From Streptomyces silvae (lineage in GTDB: Bacteria > Actinomycetota > Actinomycetes > Streptomycetales > Streptomycetaceae): DNA of 60,556 bases. The DNA lies in contig NZ_JAERUC010000192.1 in NCBI RefSeq assembly GCF_016745505.1, forward strand, positions 1 through 60,556, in the 5' to 3' direction. The notes under the pieces are model-generated. The model ran no database searches and was not told the origin of the DNA. It saw nothing but the letters and a program-made list of their open reading frames with translations. The position numbers and the translations under genes are program-made. The stretch's first letter is position 1; each line of letters begins with the position of its first letter. Shown one piece after another: positions 10,719-18,851 of the stretch.

Positions 10719-11387
10719 ATGCGTCACCCCAGGACAGCTGTCATGTCAGCCGTGGCCGGCCTCGGCCTCGTCGCCGCGCTCGGCGCCACCCCCGCGGTCG
10801 CCGCCGCCCCGTCCCACGCGTCCACCTCCCCGGTGACCGCGTCGCAGTCCAGCTATGCCGCGTACGCCGGTTCGAGCGAGAACGCCGCGGCGAACAAGGC
10901 CTTCTTCGAGGCCGTCATGAAGTCGGTCGCCGAGAAGCGGGCCGCGAATCCGGGCGCCCAGGCCGTCACCGTGGTCTACAACGCGGCCAACGCCCCCACC
11001 TTCCGCAGCCAGATAGCGAGCAGCGCCAGCATCTGGAACAGCTCGGTCAGCAACGTCAAGCTGCAGGAGGGTTCGAACGCGGACTTCGACTACCGCGAGG
11101 GCAACGACTCCCGGGGCTCGTACGCGAGCACGGACGGCCACGGCAGCGGCTACGTCTTCCTCGACTACGCCCAGAACCAGCAGTACGACTCGACCCGGGT
11201 CACCGCCCATGAGACCGGGCATGTGCTGGGGCTCCCGGACCACTACACGGGGCCGTGCAGCGAGCTCATGTCGGGCGGCGGTCCCGGCACGTCCTGCACG
11301 AACGCCTACCCGGACGCCACGGAGCGCTCGAAGGTGAACTCCCTCTGGCAGAACGGTCTCGCGGCGGCACTCGCCCGCGTCTCCTGA
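10719..11387 (+). CDS. snpA: Snapalysin family secreted zinc metalloprotease
   Basis: A 222-residue pre-pro-enzyme of peptidase family M7, the smallest known metalloproteases. A Sec signal peptide (about 1-30, ending AVAAA) and a propeptide precede the mature domain, which should begin near AVTVVYNAAN (about 82). The zinc site HETGHVLGLPD (H164, E165, H168, D174) fits HExxHxxGxxD with Asp as third ligand. Four C-terminal Cys could form disulfides. The adjacent divergent LysR gene is the likely activator. Tandem hairpins follow. Confidence 0.93.
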   Translation: MRHPRTAVMSAVAGLGLVAALGATPAVAAAPSHASTSPVTASQSSYAAYAGSSENAAANKAFFEAVMKSVAEKRAANPGAQAVTVVYNAANAPTFRSQIASSASIWNSSVSNVKLQEGSNADFDYREGNDSRGSYASTDGHGSGYVFLDYAQNQQYDSTRVTAHETGHVLGLPDHYTGPCSELMSGGGPGTSCTNAYPDATERSKVNSLWQNGLAAALARVS

Positions 11388-11394
11388 CACCGGG

Positions 11395-11457
11395 GCCGGG
11401 CCACCCACCGGCCCGGCACGCGGTACCGGGGCCGTTCCGCTGAAGCGGGGCGGCCCC
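11395..11457. terminator. Tandem hairpins between convergent genes
   Basis: Hairpin 1: GCCGGGCC (11395-11402) with GGCCCGGC (11410-11417). Hairpin 2: GGGGCCGTTCCGC (11428-11440) with GCGGGGCGGCCCC (11445-11457), loop TGAA; its two G-T positions become G-U pairs in + strand RNA but A-C mismatches in the other direction, so it should favour snapalysin transcripts. Confidence 0.7.
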
Positions 11458-11477
11458 ACGCGCATGTCCCGGCCGGG

Positions 11478-12146
11478 TCAGGCGAGTTCGAGCGGGAAGG
11501 CTCCCCGGTGCCCCGTGCCGGCGCCGTGCGCGGGACGCGGCTCGAACTCCCGGCAGCTCCATATCTCCTGGACGAACCCGGTACGCCGGTCCCAGAGCCC
11601 GGCGACGTCGTCCCCGCCCGCCGCGTCGCGGTAGGCGTCCTTGGCGCCGCGGAAGCAGGCGAGACCCCCGGACAGGCCGCGGACCGGGGCGGGGAAGTAG
11701 TCGGAGAATGCGCAGGCTATGCAGGTCTGCAGATGGATGCCCGGCGGCAGGATCCGCTGGACGGTGGCCAGCGCCGCGGCGAAGTCACCCTCGGCGCGGT
11801 TCGACTCGTAGACCGCCCCGTCCAGGTGGAGGGCGAGATACAGGTCGGGGTCCGCCCTGCGCAGGGACAGCAGGCAGCTGAGCGTGGCCTGCCGGACCGT
11901 GCCGGAGACGAGGACCGGGAGCGGGAGGTCCCACTCCAGGACACAGTCGTCGAGCACGCCGTCCACCAGGCCGAACCGCCCCTCCGGAACCGGCACACCG
12001 GCCACGGGCGCCAGAGCGTCGAAGCTCTCGCCCTCGAAGTCCGTGCCCCGGACGCGGATACGGAGCTGCTGTCCGTCCGTGGTGAGAATGACCGCCTCGG
12101 AACCATGGCGGTCCCGGTACCAGCCTGCCCACGACTCATCTGTCAT
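11478..12146 (-). CDS. Conserved actinobacterial protein of unknown function (DUF6304-like)
   Basis: A 222-residue soluble protein with no signal peptide. A Cys-containing stretch, TCIACAFSDYFPAP (about 143-156), and a later conserved-looking segment CFRGAKDAYRDAAGG are its most distinctive parts; two Cys three residues apart could bind a metal. I believe it belongs to the uncharacterised family DUF6304, but this is from memory. No operon partner. Confidence 0.6.
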   Translation of the reverse strand: MTDESWAGWYRDRHGSEAVILTTDGQQLRIRVRGTDFEGESFDALAPVAGVPVPEGRFGLVDGVLDDCVLEWDLPLPVLVSGTVRQATLSCLLSLRRADPDLYLALHLDGAVYESNRAEGDFAAALATVQRILPPGIHLQTCIACAFSDYFPAPVRGLSGGLACFRGAKDAYRDAAGGDDVAGLWDRRTGFVQEIWSCREFEPRPAHGAGTGHRGAFPLELA

Positions 12147-12227
12147 GAGCAGGGACTGTAGTCCGTGCCCCGGCGCCCGCCCGTGGCCCCCTCCCCTTCC
12201 GTGCCCCCGGCGGCCGGGGCCCGGCCG

Positions 12228-12821
12228 TCAGGCCCGGGGCTCACGCCACATGGGCCACATCGGCGGGCCCTGGGGAAGGTCGACGGTCCGTCCCATGAAG
12301 GCGAAACCGAGGCGTTCGTAGAGGCCGCGGCTGCGCTCGCTGCTCGCTTCCAGATAGGCGGGGGTGCCCTCCCGGTCGCACCGCTCCAGGACGCCCCTCA
12401 TCAGCGCTTCACCGATGCCCTCCCCCTGGCGCTCCGGGGAGACACCGATCATCAGCAGGTACTCGTGGGCGCGGTCGTGGGGGTGGACGGCGCCGGTCAG
12501 CCGGCCCACCAGCTCGGCCCGTTCGTTGTCCGGGTCCGCGGTCTCCCGCATGAGCGCCGGGGTGTCGTCCTCCTCGTCCGGCACACCCGCCGGTACGGAG
12601 AGCCAGAGGGCTGCCGCCGTACCGTCCTCCAGCAGGTCGATACGGCCTTCTTCCAGCGTCACGTCGGCGAAGACACCGAGGAACTTCCCGTGCACCGCGC
12701 GCCGGTGATCCTCGTCGGGGAAGACCCAGCTGCTCACCGGATCGTGGTGGAACGCCTCCTCCAGGATCCGTACGACCTGGTCCCTGTCCCGCTGCTCCGC
12801 CCGCCGTATCCGTACGCCCAT
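12228..12821 (-). CDS. GNAT family N-acetyltransferase
   Basis: A 197-residue acetyltransferase. The acetyl-CoA loop is the segment LLMIGVSPERQGEGIGEALM (motif V-x2-x-R-x2-G-x-G), and the C-terminal LEASSERSRGLYERLGF is the standard GNAT end. I chose the ATG that begins MGVRIRRAEQRD, the usual GNAT N-terminus; a start 18 codons earlier is open but adds a poor-quality tail. Substrate unknown. Confidence 0.8.
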   Translation of the reverse strand: MGVRIRRAEQRDRDQVVRILEEAFHHDPVSSWVFPDEDHRRAVHGKFLGVFADVTLEEGRIDLLEDGTAAALWLSVPAGVPDEEDDTPALMRETADPDNERAELVGRLTGAVHPHDRAHEYLLMIGVSPERQGEGIGEALMRGVLERCDREGTPAYLEASSERSRGLYERLGFAFMGRTVDLPQGPPMWPMWREPRA

Positions 12822-12929
12822 GACCGGCCCCGCCCTCTTCGTCCCGTGGTGTCGGATCCCCTGGTGTTGATCCAACCGACGGACGGAATCCTAGAGTTGG
12901 GTGTCGGTGCCGGTCACGGGCGGCCCGGC

Positions 12930-13979
12930 TCAGTGCGTTCTGCGGGTGACGAATTCGGCCAGGGCGAGCAGGTCCCCGGCGCCGTCCGACGCGGGCACCG
13001 CTCGGGACAGGTGGTGGACGGCCCGGGCCATCCGGTCCGCCGCCGCGGCCTGCGCCCAGTCGCGCCCGCCGGCCCGCTCGACCGCGTCGGCGGCGCTTCT
13101 CACCTCCCCCGGTGTGTCCATGGCGCCCCGGTAGAGCGCGGCGAGCTCGGCGGCGGCCGGAGTGTCGGAGGTGAGGGCCGCGACCACCGGCAGGGACTTC
13201 TTGTGGGCGGTCAGGTCCGCCCCGACCGGTTTGCCCGTGCGGGCCGTGTCCCCCCAGATGCCGATCAGGTCGTCGATGAGCTGGAAGGCGAGGCCCGCCT
13301 CCCGGCCGAAGCCGTCCATGGCGCGGACGGCCCGCTCCCCCGCACCGGCGTAGAGCGCGCCGAGGGCGCAGGCGCAGCCGAGCAGGGCGCCCGTCTTGGC
13401 CATGGCCATGGCCAGGCACTCGTCGAGCGTGACGTCGTCGGGGCCGCGGTCCTCCAGGGCGCAGTCGGCCTGCTGTCCCGCGCAGAGCTCGATGACGCAG
13501 GTGGAGAGCCGCACGGCGGCGTGTGCGGACGCCGGGTGCGGGTCGTCCGCCAGCAGTCTCAGGGCGAGGGAGAGCATGGCGTCACCCGCGATGACGGCGT
13601 CCGGCACTCCGAACACCGCCCAGGCCGTGGGCCGGTGGCGCCGGGTGGTGTCCTCGTCGATGACGTCGTCGTGGAGGAGGGTGAAGTTGTGCGCGAGTTC
13701 GACCGCGACGGCCGCCCGCATCGCCGCGTCCGGGTCCCCTCCCAGCGCACGGGCGGCGGCCAGGACGAGCGCCGGTCTGATGGCCTTGCCCGACTGCCCG
13801 GACGCGGGCGTACCGTCGGCGTCCTGCCAGCCGAAGTGGTACATGGCGACCCGGCGGATCGCCCCGGGCAGCGTCTCGACGGCCGCCCGGAGGTGCGGGT
13901 CCACGGCGTCACGGGTGTGTTCCAGGAGCGCGGCGGCCTTGTGCCCCTCCATCGCGGCATCCGTACTGATCATGGTCAC
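12930..13979 (-). CDS. Polyprenyl diphosphate synthase, predicted encapsulin cargo
   Basis: A 349-residue trans-prenyltransferase that condenses allylic diphosphates with isopentenyl diphosphate. The first Asp-rich motif is LLHDDVIDED; the second region reads FQLIDDLIGIWGD, with Gly where DDxxD has its last Asp and a new Asp three residues on. GKPVGADL and HKKSLP follow as in the family. GTG at 13979 is 5 nt after AAGGAG; an ATG two codons on is an alternative. It lies 92 bp downstream of the family 2B encapsulin gene on the same strand. Family 2B shells are reported to carry terpene cyclases or polyprenyl transferases as cargo, so this is very likely the cargo. Product chain length is unknown. 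Confidence 0.88.
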   Translation of the reverse strand: MTMISTDAAMEGHKAAALLEHTRDAVDPHLRAAVETLPGAIRRVAMYHFGWQDADGTPASGQSGKAIRPALVLAAARALGGDPDAAMRAAVAVELAHNFTLLHDDVIDEDTTRRHRPTAWAVFGVPDAVIAGDAMLSLALRLLADDPHPASAHAAVRLSTCVIELCAGQQADCALEDRGPDDVTLDECLAMAMAKTGALLGCACALGALYAGAGERAVRAMDGFGREAGLAFQLIDDLIGIWGDTARTGKPVGADLTAHKKSLPVVAALTSDTPAAAELAALYRGAMDTPGEVRSAADAVERAGGRDWAQAAAADRMARAVHHLSRAVPASDGAGDLLALAEFVTRRTH

Positions 13980-13993
13980 GGTCACTCCTTCCT

Positions 13994-14065
13994 GGCGCCG
14001 CGGGGCGCCGTGGTCGCGGCCTCGGCCTGCCGGGGCCCGGGCGGTGTCGCCCGCCCGGGCCCCGG
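13994..14065 (-). promoter_or_regulatory. Double hairpin between encapsulin and cargo genes
   Basis: CCGGGGCCCGGGCG (14030-14043) pairs perfectly with CGCCCGGGCCCCGG (14052-14065), a 14-bp all-G/C stem. A second hairpin, GGCGCC (13994-13999) with GGCGCC (14004-14009), lies just before the cargo ribosome-binding site. They could attenuate transcription, stabilise the shell-gene transcript or limit cargo translation. Confidence 0.6.
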
Positions 14066-14071
14066 GGAGCG

Positions 14072-15475
14072 TCACCGCCAGCGGCTGACCTCCACGTTCT
14101 CCAGGACCCCGAGGGCGTCCGGCACCAGGACGGCCGCGGAGTAGTACGCCGTCACGAGGTACGAGATGATCGCCTGCTCGTCGATGCCCATGAAGCGGAC
14201 CGAGAGGCTCGGCTCGATCTCGTCGGGGATGCCGCTCTGCTGGAGCCCCACGACCCCTTGGTCCGCCTCGCCGGTCCTCATGCAGATGATCGATGTGGTG
14301 CGGGCGTCGGTGACCGGGATCTTGTTGCACGGGAAGATGGGCACCCCGCGCCAGGCGGGCACATGGTGTCCGCCGACCTCGATGCTCTCCGGCACCAGGC
14401 CCCGCTTGTTGCACTCGCGGCCGAAGGCGGCGATGGCGCGCGGATGCGCGAGGAACAGCTTCGATCCGCGCCGCCGCGACAGGAGTTCGTCCATGTCGTC
14501 GGGGCCGGGCGCTCCGTCGTGCGGCTGGAGCCGCTGCCCGTAGTCGCAGTTGTTGAGCAGGCCGAACTCCCTGTTGTTGATGAGCTCGTGCTCCTGGCGC
14601 TCACGCAGCGCCTCGACCGTGAGCCGCAACTGCTGCTCGGTCTGGTTCATCGGCTGGTTGTAGAGGTCGGCCACCCGGCTGTGGACCTTCAGCACGGTCT
14701 GGGCGACGCTCAGTTCGTATTCACGCGGCGACGACTCGTAGTCGACGAACGTGTGCGGGACGACGCTCTCCCCCACATGGCCGGCGGACAGGTCGATCTC
14801 CGCCTCGCCGTAGCGGTTGGTCCGCTGGTGCGGGATGGCGAGCAGCCCGGCGAGGTGGTCGCGGAGCGAGTCCGCGCGGGCCGCCAGGTTGAGCACGTCC
14901 GACCTGCGCAGCGTGAGCAGCGTGCAGGCGGTCACCGCACGGGCCGTGTACTCCCAGGTGGCGTCGCCGTCGAGCAGGACGTGGTCCCCGAAGTAGGCGC
15001 CGTCGGCGAGGACTCCGAGCACCGTCTCGTCGCCGTACGGACCGGCCCCGATCTTCTCGATCTTGCCGTGGGCCAGCAGATGGACACGGTCCGCCGCCTC
15101 GCCGGACGCGGCGAGCACCTCTCCTGCCGCGACGTCGCGCTGCTCGCACCGGCGCGCCAGCTCCGCCAGGACCTCCTCGTCACCGAAGTCGCGGAGGGCG
15201 GGAAGTTCGCCGAGTTCCGCGGGGATGACCGTGACCCGGTCGCCTGTCTGGACGAAGGTGACCCTGCCGTCCCCGACCGAGTAGCTCAGCCGCCGGTTCA
15301 CCCGGTATGTGCCGCCCTGCACCTGCACCCACGGCAGCATGCGGAGCAGCCACCGCGAGGTGATCTCCTGCATCTGCGGGGCGGACTTGGTCGTCGTCGC
15401 GAGGTTCCGCGCAGCCGCTGTGCCGAGACTCTGCTGCGGCGGCTGCGTGTCGCGAACCTCTTCACCAACGGACAT
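14072..15475 (-). CDS. Family 2B encapsulin shell protein (EshA/EshB-like)
   Basis: A 467-residue protein with a disordered N-terminal arm (about 1-45), a first part of an HK97-type fold, an inserted cyclic-nucleotide-binding (Crp/Fnr-like) domain at about residues 95-205 (GAYFGDHVLLDGD, YTARAVTA), and a C-terminal shell part containing VVPHTFVDYESSPREYELSVAQTVLKVHSRV, LFLAHPRAIAAFGRECNKRGL and FMGIDEQAIISYLVTAYYSAAV. This is the layout of family 2B encapsulins, first known as EshA of S. griseus; the S. coelicolor paralogue at this locus has been called EshB (recalled). It should self-assemble into a nanocompartment. ATG follows GAGAGG by 7 nt. The prenyltransferase cargo gene lies downstream. 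Confidence 0.92.
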   Translation of the reverse strand: MSVGEEVRDTQPPQQSLGTAAARNLATTTKSAPQMQEITSRWLLRMLPWVQVQGGTYRVNRRLSYSVGDGRVTFVQTGDRVTVIPAELGELPALRDFGDEEVLAELARRCEQRDVAAGEVLAASGEAADRVHLLAHGKIEKIGAGPYGDETVLGVLADGAYFGDHVLLDGDATWEYTARAVTACTLLTLRRSDVLNLAARADSLRDHLAGLLAIPHQRTNRYGEAEIDLSAGHVGESVVPHTFVDYESSPREYELSVAQTVLKVHSRVADLYNQPMNQTEQQLRLTVEALRERQEHELINNREFGLLNNCDYGQRLQPHDGAPGPDDMDELLSRRRGSKLFLAHPRAIAAFGRECNKRGLVPESIEVGGHHVPAWRGVPIFPCNKIPVTDARTTSIICMRTGEADQGVVGLQQSGIPDEIEPSLSVRFMGIDEQAIISYLVTAYYSAAVLVPDALGVLENVEVSRWR

Positions 15476-15545
15476 CCGACATCCTCTCGATCATGGGCTG
15501 ACCTGCGAGAAGAACACTTGCAGCCGGAGGACACGGCGCGCTATT

Positions 15546-15559
15546 ACACAAAAGAGTGT
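15546..15559. promoter_or_regulatory. Palindrome in the encapsulin promoter region
   Basis: ACAC-N6-GTGT with an A-rich centre, in one of the few AT-rich patches of this area. On the reverse strand TGTGTAATAG runs into it, offering a -10 (TAATAG) about 65 bp before the encapsulin ATG. Could be an operator; not matched to a known regulator. Confidence 0.4.
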
Positions 15560-15607
15560 GACTATTCGGGCTTGGGACGGGAACGTTGCCCGCACCAGGG
15601 CGCCCGC

Positions 15608-15688
15608 ACACCGCGTGGACCGGCCGGAGTCAGAACACCGCGTGAACCGGCCGGAGCCAGGACACCCGGTGGGCCGGTCGGAGCCAGG
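15608..15688. repeat. Three tandem 27-bp repeats between encapsulin and questin-oxidase-like genes
   Basis: Units at 15608-15634, 15635-15661 and 15662-15688. Each contains ACAC(C)-GTG, CCGG(C/T)CGGAG and CAG at the same offsets; unit 2 differs from unit 1 at three positions. There are no spacers. The rest of the 322-bp divergent gap 15476-15797 holds only the palindrome above and the promoters. Confidence 0.85.
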
Positions 15689-15797
15689 CGCCGAGGACGC
15701 AGGGCGACCGGGACCCCGGACCTAGGACTTCAGCCCGCTCCACGCACGGGACTTCCGCCCGTTACGGCGCCGGGCACCGGCCCCTAGCGTTCTCGCC

Positions 15798-16808
15798 ATG
15801 GATACGACAGGCACTCTCGACGAGGCCCTCCAGCGGCTGCACATCTCCGGCCCCGAGCGGCTCGGCAGGCTCACCAACCACGCGCCGATGGCCGTCGAGG
15901 CCCTCGCCGCCAACGGCCAGGCGGCGGCCGTGCACCGCTGGCTCGACCTGTACGCCGTCAAGCTGGAGGAGTTCCCGGCCGGCGTCGAGCCGGTCACGGA
16001 CACCAACTGGCGCTCCGCGCTGGGCGATCCGCGCCGCGCCGCCGACTGGATCGGCTACTTCGGCCGGGAGCTCGCGGAGCATCCGTGGCGCGAGGTGCTC
16101 ACCCTGTGGTGGCCCCGCCTCCTGCCCGGCATGTACGGCGGATCGACTCACCCGGTCATCCGCGTGGGCCACGCCGTACGCACACTGCTGGCGGGTGAGG
16201 AGACCGGGCCGCGCCTGACCGAACTCGCCCACGGCCTCGGGTACTGGGCGGCCCGCCACCACCCGATGACGGAGCTGGTGCCCGTGCCCGGTGCCGACAG
16301 CGCCGCGGCGGCCCTCGACGCGGTGGCGCCCGTCGGCGAACGGGAGGGCGGCTTCCCCGCCAGGCTCGGCCGGGTCAGGAGCCTGCCGGTGTGGGCCGCC
16401 GCGGTCACCGACCCGGCCGAGGCGCGCAGCCGGCTCACCGAGCTGGTCCGGGCGGCCACCCACCGCTACGCCACCCACGGCCACGGCGAGGAGACGATGC
16501 TGGTCCACGCGGCCACCGCCCCCAACGCGGTCCTGCGGACCCTCCCCGCGCTCCCGGCGGCCCTGTGGGTGCCGAGCCTCCACGCCGCCTGGACGGCGTC
16601 GGCCGCGGTGACCGCCATGTACGCGCCGGACGCCCCGGTGGCCTACGTACCGCCGGGCCGGATCACGCCCGAGGAGGTCGTGGAACGGGCCTTGGCGCAC
16701 GGCGACGAGCACGTCATCAAGCTGACCGACACGGCCATGGACTTCGGCGACGAGCGGGCCCTCGCGGCGGCCCTGCGGGCCATCGAGCTCAGCGAACCGC
16801 TGCGGTAG
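15798..16808 (+). CDS. Questin oxidase-like (DUF4243) protein
   Basis: A 336-residue protein with the family's N-terminal NHAPMAVEAL motif (about 27-36), the GWR/WW-rich segment WREVLTLWWPRLLPGM near residue 95, and a C-terminal HGDEHVIKLTDTAMDFG. The family includes fungal questin oxidases (Baeyer-Villiger type ring cleavage of anthraquinones), but bacterial members have no proven substrate. Divergent from the encapsulin operon, with the tandem repeats between. A link to that operon is possible but unproven. Confidence 0.75.
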   Translation: MDTTGTLDEALQRLHISGPERLGRLTNHAPMAVEALAANGQAAAVHRWLDLYAVKLEEFPAGVEPVTDTNWRSALGDPRRAADWIGYFGRELAEHPWREVLTLWWPRLLPGMYGGSTHPVIRVGHAVRTLLAGEETGPRLTELAHGLGYWAARHHPMTELVPVPGADSAAAALDAVAPVGEREGGFPARLGRVRSLPVWAAAVTDPAEARSRLTELVRAATHRYATHGHGEETMLVHAATAPNAVLRTLPALPAALWVPSLHAAWTASAAVTAMYAPDAPVAYVPPGRITPEEVVERALAHGDEHVIKLTDTAMDFGDERALAAALRAIELSEPLR

Positions 16809-16814
16809 GGCCCG

Positions 16815-18203
16815 TCAGAGCGCCAGCGGCGCTCCCGATACGACGACCTTGCCAGGGTTGAGGATGCCGTGGGGGTCCAGGGCCGCCTTGACCGCACGCT
16901 GCATGGCGAGGTTGACGGGGCCCACCTCGCGGTCCATGCCGCCCATCTTCAGCAGCCCCACGCCGTGTTCACCGGTGACCGTGCCGCCGAAGGAGATCGC
17001 CGCGTCGAGGATGTCCTCGAAGGCGAGCTGGGCGCGCGCCCTGGCCGCCTCGTCGCCCGGCTCGGTGATGATCAGGGGGTGGAGGTTGCCGTCGCCGGCG
17101 TGGGCGATGTTGGCGATGAGGACGTCGTGCGCACCCGCGATCTCCTCGACGCGCGCCAGCATCTGCGGCACCCGGGACCGCGGCACGACCACGTCCTCGG
17201 TGAGCACCGGCCCCAGCCGCTCCAGCGCCGGGTAGGCGAGCCGGCGGGCCTGGAACAGGGCGTCCGCCTCCGCCTGGTCGGTGGAGACCTCCGCCCAGGC
17301 GGCACCGGCCTCCGCGAAGCAGGCCCGTATCGCCTCGGCCTCTGCGTCGCCCGCCGCTCCCGGGGTGTCCACCCGGCCGAGCAGGATGGCGTCCGCGTCC
17401 GACGACAGCCCCATGTTCTTCCACTCGTCGACGGCCTTCAGGCAGTGCCGGTCGAGGAGTTCGAGTGCCGAGGGCACGATGCCGGCCGCCGTCACCCGGC
17501 TCACCGCGTCGCCGGCCGCGACGACGGAGTCGAAGAAGCCCGCCACCGTGCGCTCGGCGGGCCGGGCGCCGCGCAGCTTCACGGTGATCTCGGTGATCAC
17601 CCCGAGGGTGCCCTCGGAGCCGACGAACAGGCCGCACAGGTCGTATCCGGCGACGCCCTTCGCGGTCTGCCGGCCCACCCGCACGGTCTCGCCGAGGCCG
17701 TTGACGACCTCCAGCCCGAGCACGTAGTCGCGGGTCACGCCGTACTTGACGCAGCACATGCCTCCCGCGTTGGTGGCCGTGTTCCCGCCGATCGTGGACC
17801 AGGGCGAGCTCGCGGGGTCCGGCGGGTACCAGAGCCCCTGTTCGGCGCAGGCGGCGCGCAGATCGTCGTTGACGACGCCGGGCTGCACGACCGCCAGACG
17901 CTCCACGGGGTCGATGCGCAGGATCCGGTTCATGTCCTCGAAGGAGAGGACGACGGCCCCGTCCACCGCGTTGGCACCGCCCGACAGACCCGTACCGGCG
18001 CCGCGCGGGATCACCGGGATCCGGTGTTCGACGCAGTACGCGACGACGGCCCGCACCTCGTCGGTGTCCTGGGGGCGCACGACGGCCAGGGGCACCCCCG
18101 CGGGGGCCCACTCCGCCTCGTCGTGCGCGTAACGGCCCAGACTGTCCGGGTCGGTGATGACCTTGACCGCCGGTATCCCGTCGGCTGCGTTCGGCTTCGG
18201 CAC
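16815..18203 (-). CDS. FAD-linked D-2-hydroxyacid oxidase (GlcD-like)
   Basis: A 462-residue flavoenzyme of the vanillyl-alcohol-oxidase/PCMH superfamily. The FAD-binding PP-loop appears as PVIPRGAGTGLSGGANAV, with GNTATNAGGMCCVKYGVTRDYVLGLEVV and GLFVGSEGTLGVITEITVKL as typical GlcD segments; the C-terminus has HAGDGNLHP and GGTVTGEHGVGLLK. It oxidises D-lactate, glycolate or a related acid. I prefer the GTG at 18203 because GAGAGAGGTGG lies about 9 nt upstream; the ATG at 18242 would add 13 poor-quality residues. Confidence 0.87.
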   Translation of the reverse strand: MPKPNAADGIPAVKVITDPDSLGRYAHDEAEWAPAGVPLAVVRPQDTDEVRAVVAYCVEHRIPVIPRGAGTGLSGGANAVDGAVVLSFEDMNRILRIDPVERLAVVQPGVVNDDLRAACAEQGLWYPPDPASSPWSTIGGNTATNAGGMCCVKYGVTRDYVLGLEVVNGLGETVRVGRQTAKGVAGYDLCGLFVGSEGTLGVITEITVKLRGARPAERTVAGFFDSVVAAGDAVSRVTAAGIVPSALELLDRHCLKAVDEWKNMGLSSDADAILLGRVDTPGAAGDAEAEAIRACFAEAGAAWAEVSTDQAEADALFQARRLAYPALERLGPVLTEDVVVPRSRVPQMLARVEEIAGAHDVLIANIAHAGDGNLHPLIITEPGDEAARARAQLAFEDILDAAISFGGTVTGEHGVGLLKMGGMDREVGPVNLAMQRAVKAALDPHGILNPGKVVVSGAPLAL

Positions 18204-18302
18204 GGCCGCTGACCACCTCTCTCGCCCACGCGCACCCCGCATCCGTCACGGGGCCGCGCCCTCCATCATGACGCGGCGCCTCACGCGCGGAACGGGCACC
18301 CT

Positions 18303-18325
18303 AAGTTGCACCGGAGATGCAACTT
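18303..18325. promoter_or_regulatory. NsrR operator at its own promoter
   Basis: A perfect inverted repeat, AAGTTGCA-N7-TGCAACTT, 23 bp in all, the length of NsrR sites. It ends 15 bp before the nsrR ATG, so bound NsrR would block its own transcription. Confidence 0.75.
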
Positions 18326-18340
18326 ATCTACGCTGCCGCC

Positions 18341-18793
18341 ATGCGGCTGACGCGATTCACCGATGTGGCGCTCCGGGTGCTCATGCGCCTGACCGTCACG
18401 ACGGACGACGAGGACCCGCCGACCACCCGCGAGGTGGCGGCCACCATGCAGGTGCCGTACACCCACGCGGCGAAGGTCGTCGCCCGCCTCCAGCACCTCG
18501 GCCTGGTCGACGCACGGCGCGGCCGGGGCGGGGGCCTCTCCCTCACCACCGCCGGACGGGCGGCCTCGGTCGGCGCCCTGGTCAGGCAGCTGGAAGGGCC
18601 GGGCGAGGTCGTCGAGTGCGAGGGCGCCACCCCGTGCCCCCTGCGCTCCGCCTGCCTGCTCCGCTCCGCCCTGCGCCGGGCCGAGGAGGCGTTCTACGCC
18701 TCGCTCGACCCGCTCACCGTCGGCGATCTCGTCTCCTCCCCCACCGGCCCGCTGCTGCTCGGCATCAGCAGCGGCCGCCCCGCATCCGGCTGA
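18341..18793 (+). CDS. nsrR: Rrf2-family nitric-oxide sensor repressor NsrR
   Basis: A 150-residue iron-sulfur regulator. The winged helix is at the N-terminus (MRLTRFTDVALRVLMRL). Cluster ligands Cys93, Cys99 and Cys105 (C-x5-C-x5-C, in CEGATPCPLRSAC) and Asp8 match the positions known for the [4Fe-4S] S. coelicolor NsrR. NO destroys the cluster and relieves repression of hmp genes. The ATG at 18341 is chosen because an earlier in-frame ATG would place the operator inside the gene. No Shine-Dalgarno is visible; probably leaderless or nearly so. Target gene hmp is next. Confidence 0.93.
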   Translation: MRLTRFTDVALRVLMRLTVTTDDEDPPTTREVAATMQVPYTHAAKVVARLQHLGLVDARRGRGGGLSLTTAGRAASVGALVRQLEGPGEVVECEGATPCPLRSACLLRSALRRAEEAFYASLDPLTVGDLVSSPTGPLLLGISSGRPASG

Positions 18794-18851
18794 CCCCCGC
18801 GCCCGTCCGCCGCGCCTCCACCGCGCGCTCCGGGCGGGTCACGCCGGCCTG

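Noticed and set aside
13980..14414. N-terminal extension of the prenyltransferase into the encapsulin gene
   Set aside because: The frame stays open but runs through hairpins and the shell gene's coding sequence; GTG at 13979 has a good ribosome site.
15608..15688. Possible CRISPR array
   Set aside because: Repeats are directly adjacent with no spacers, and no cas genes are present.
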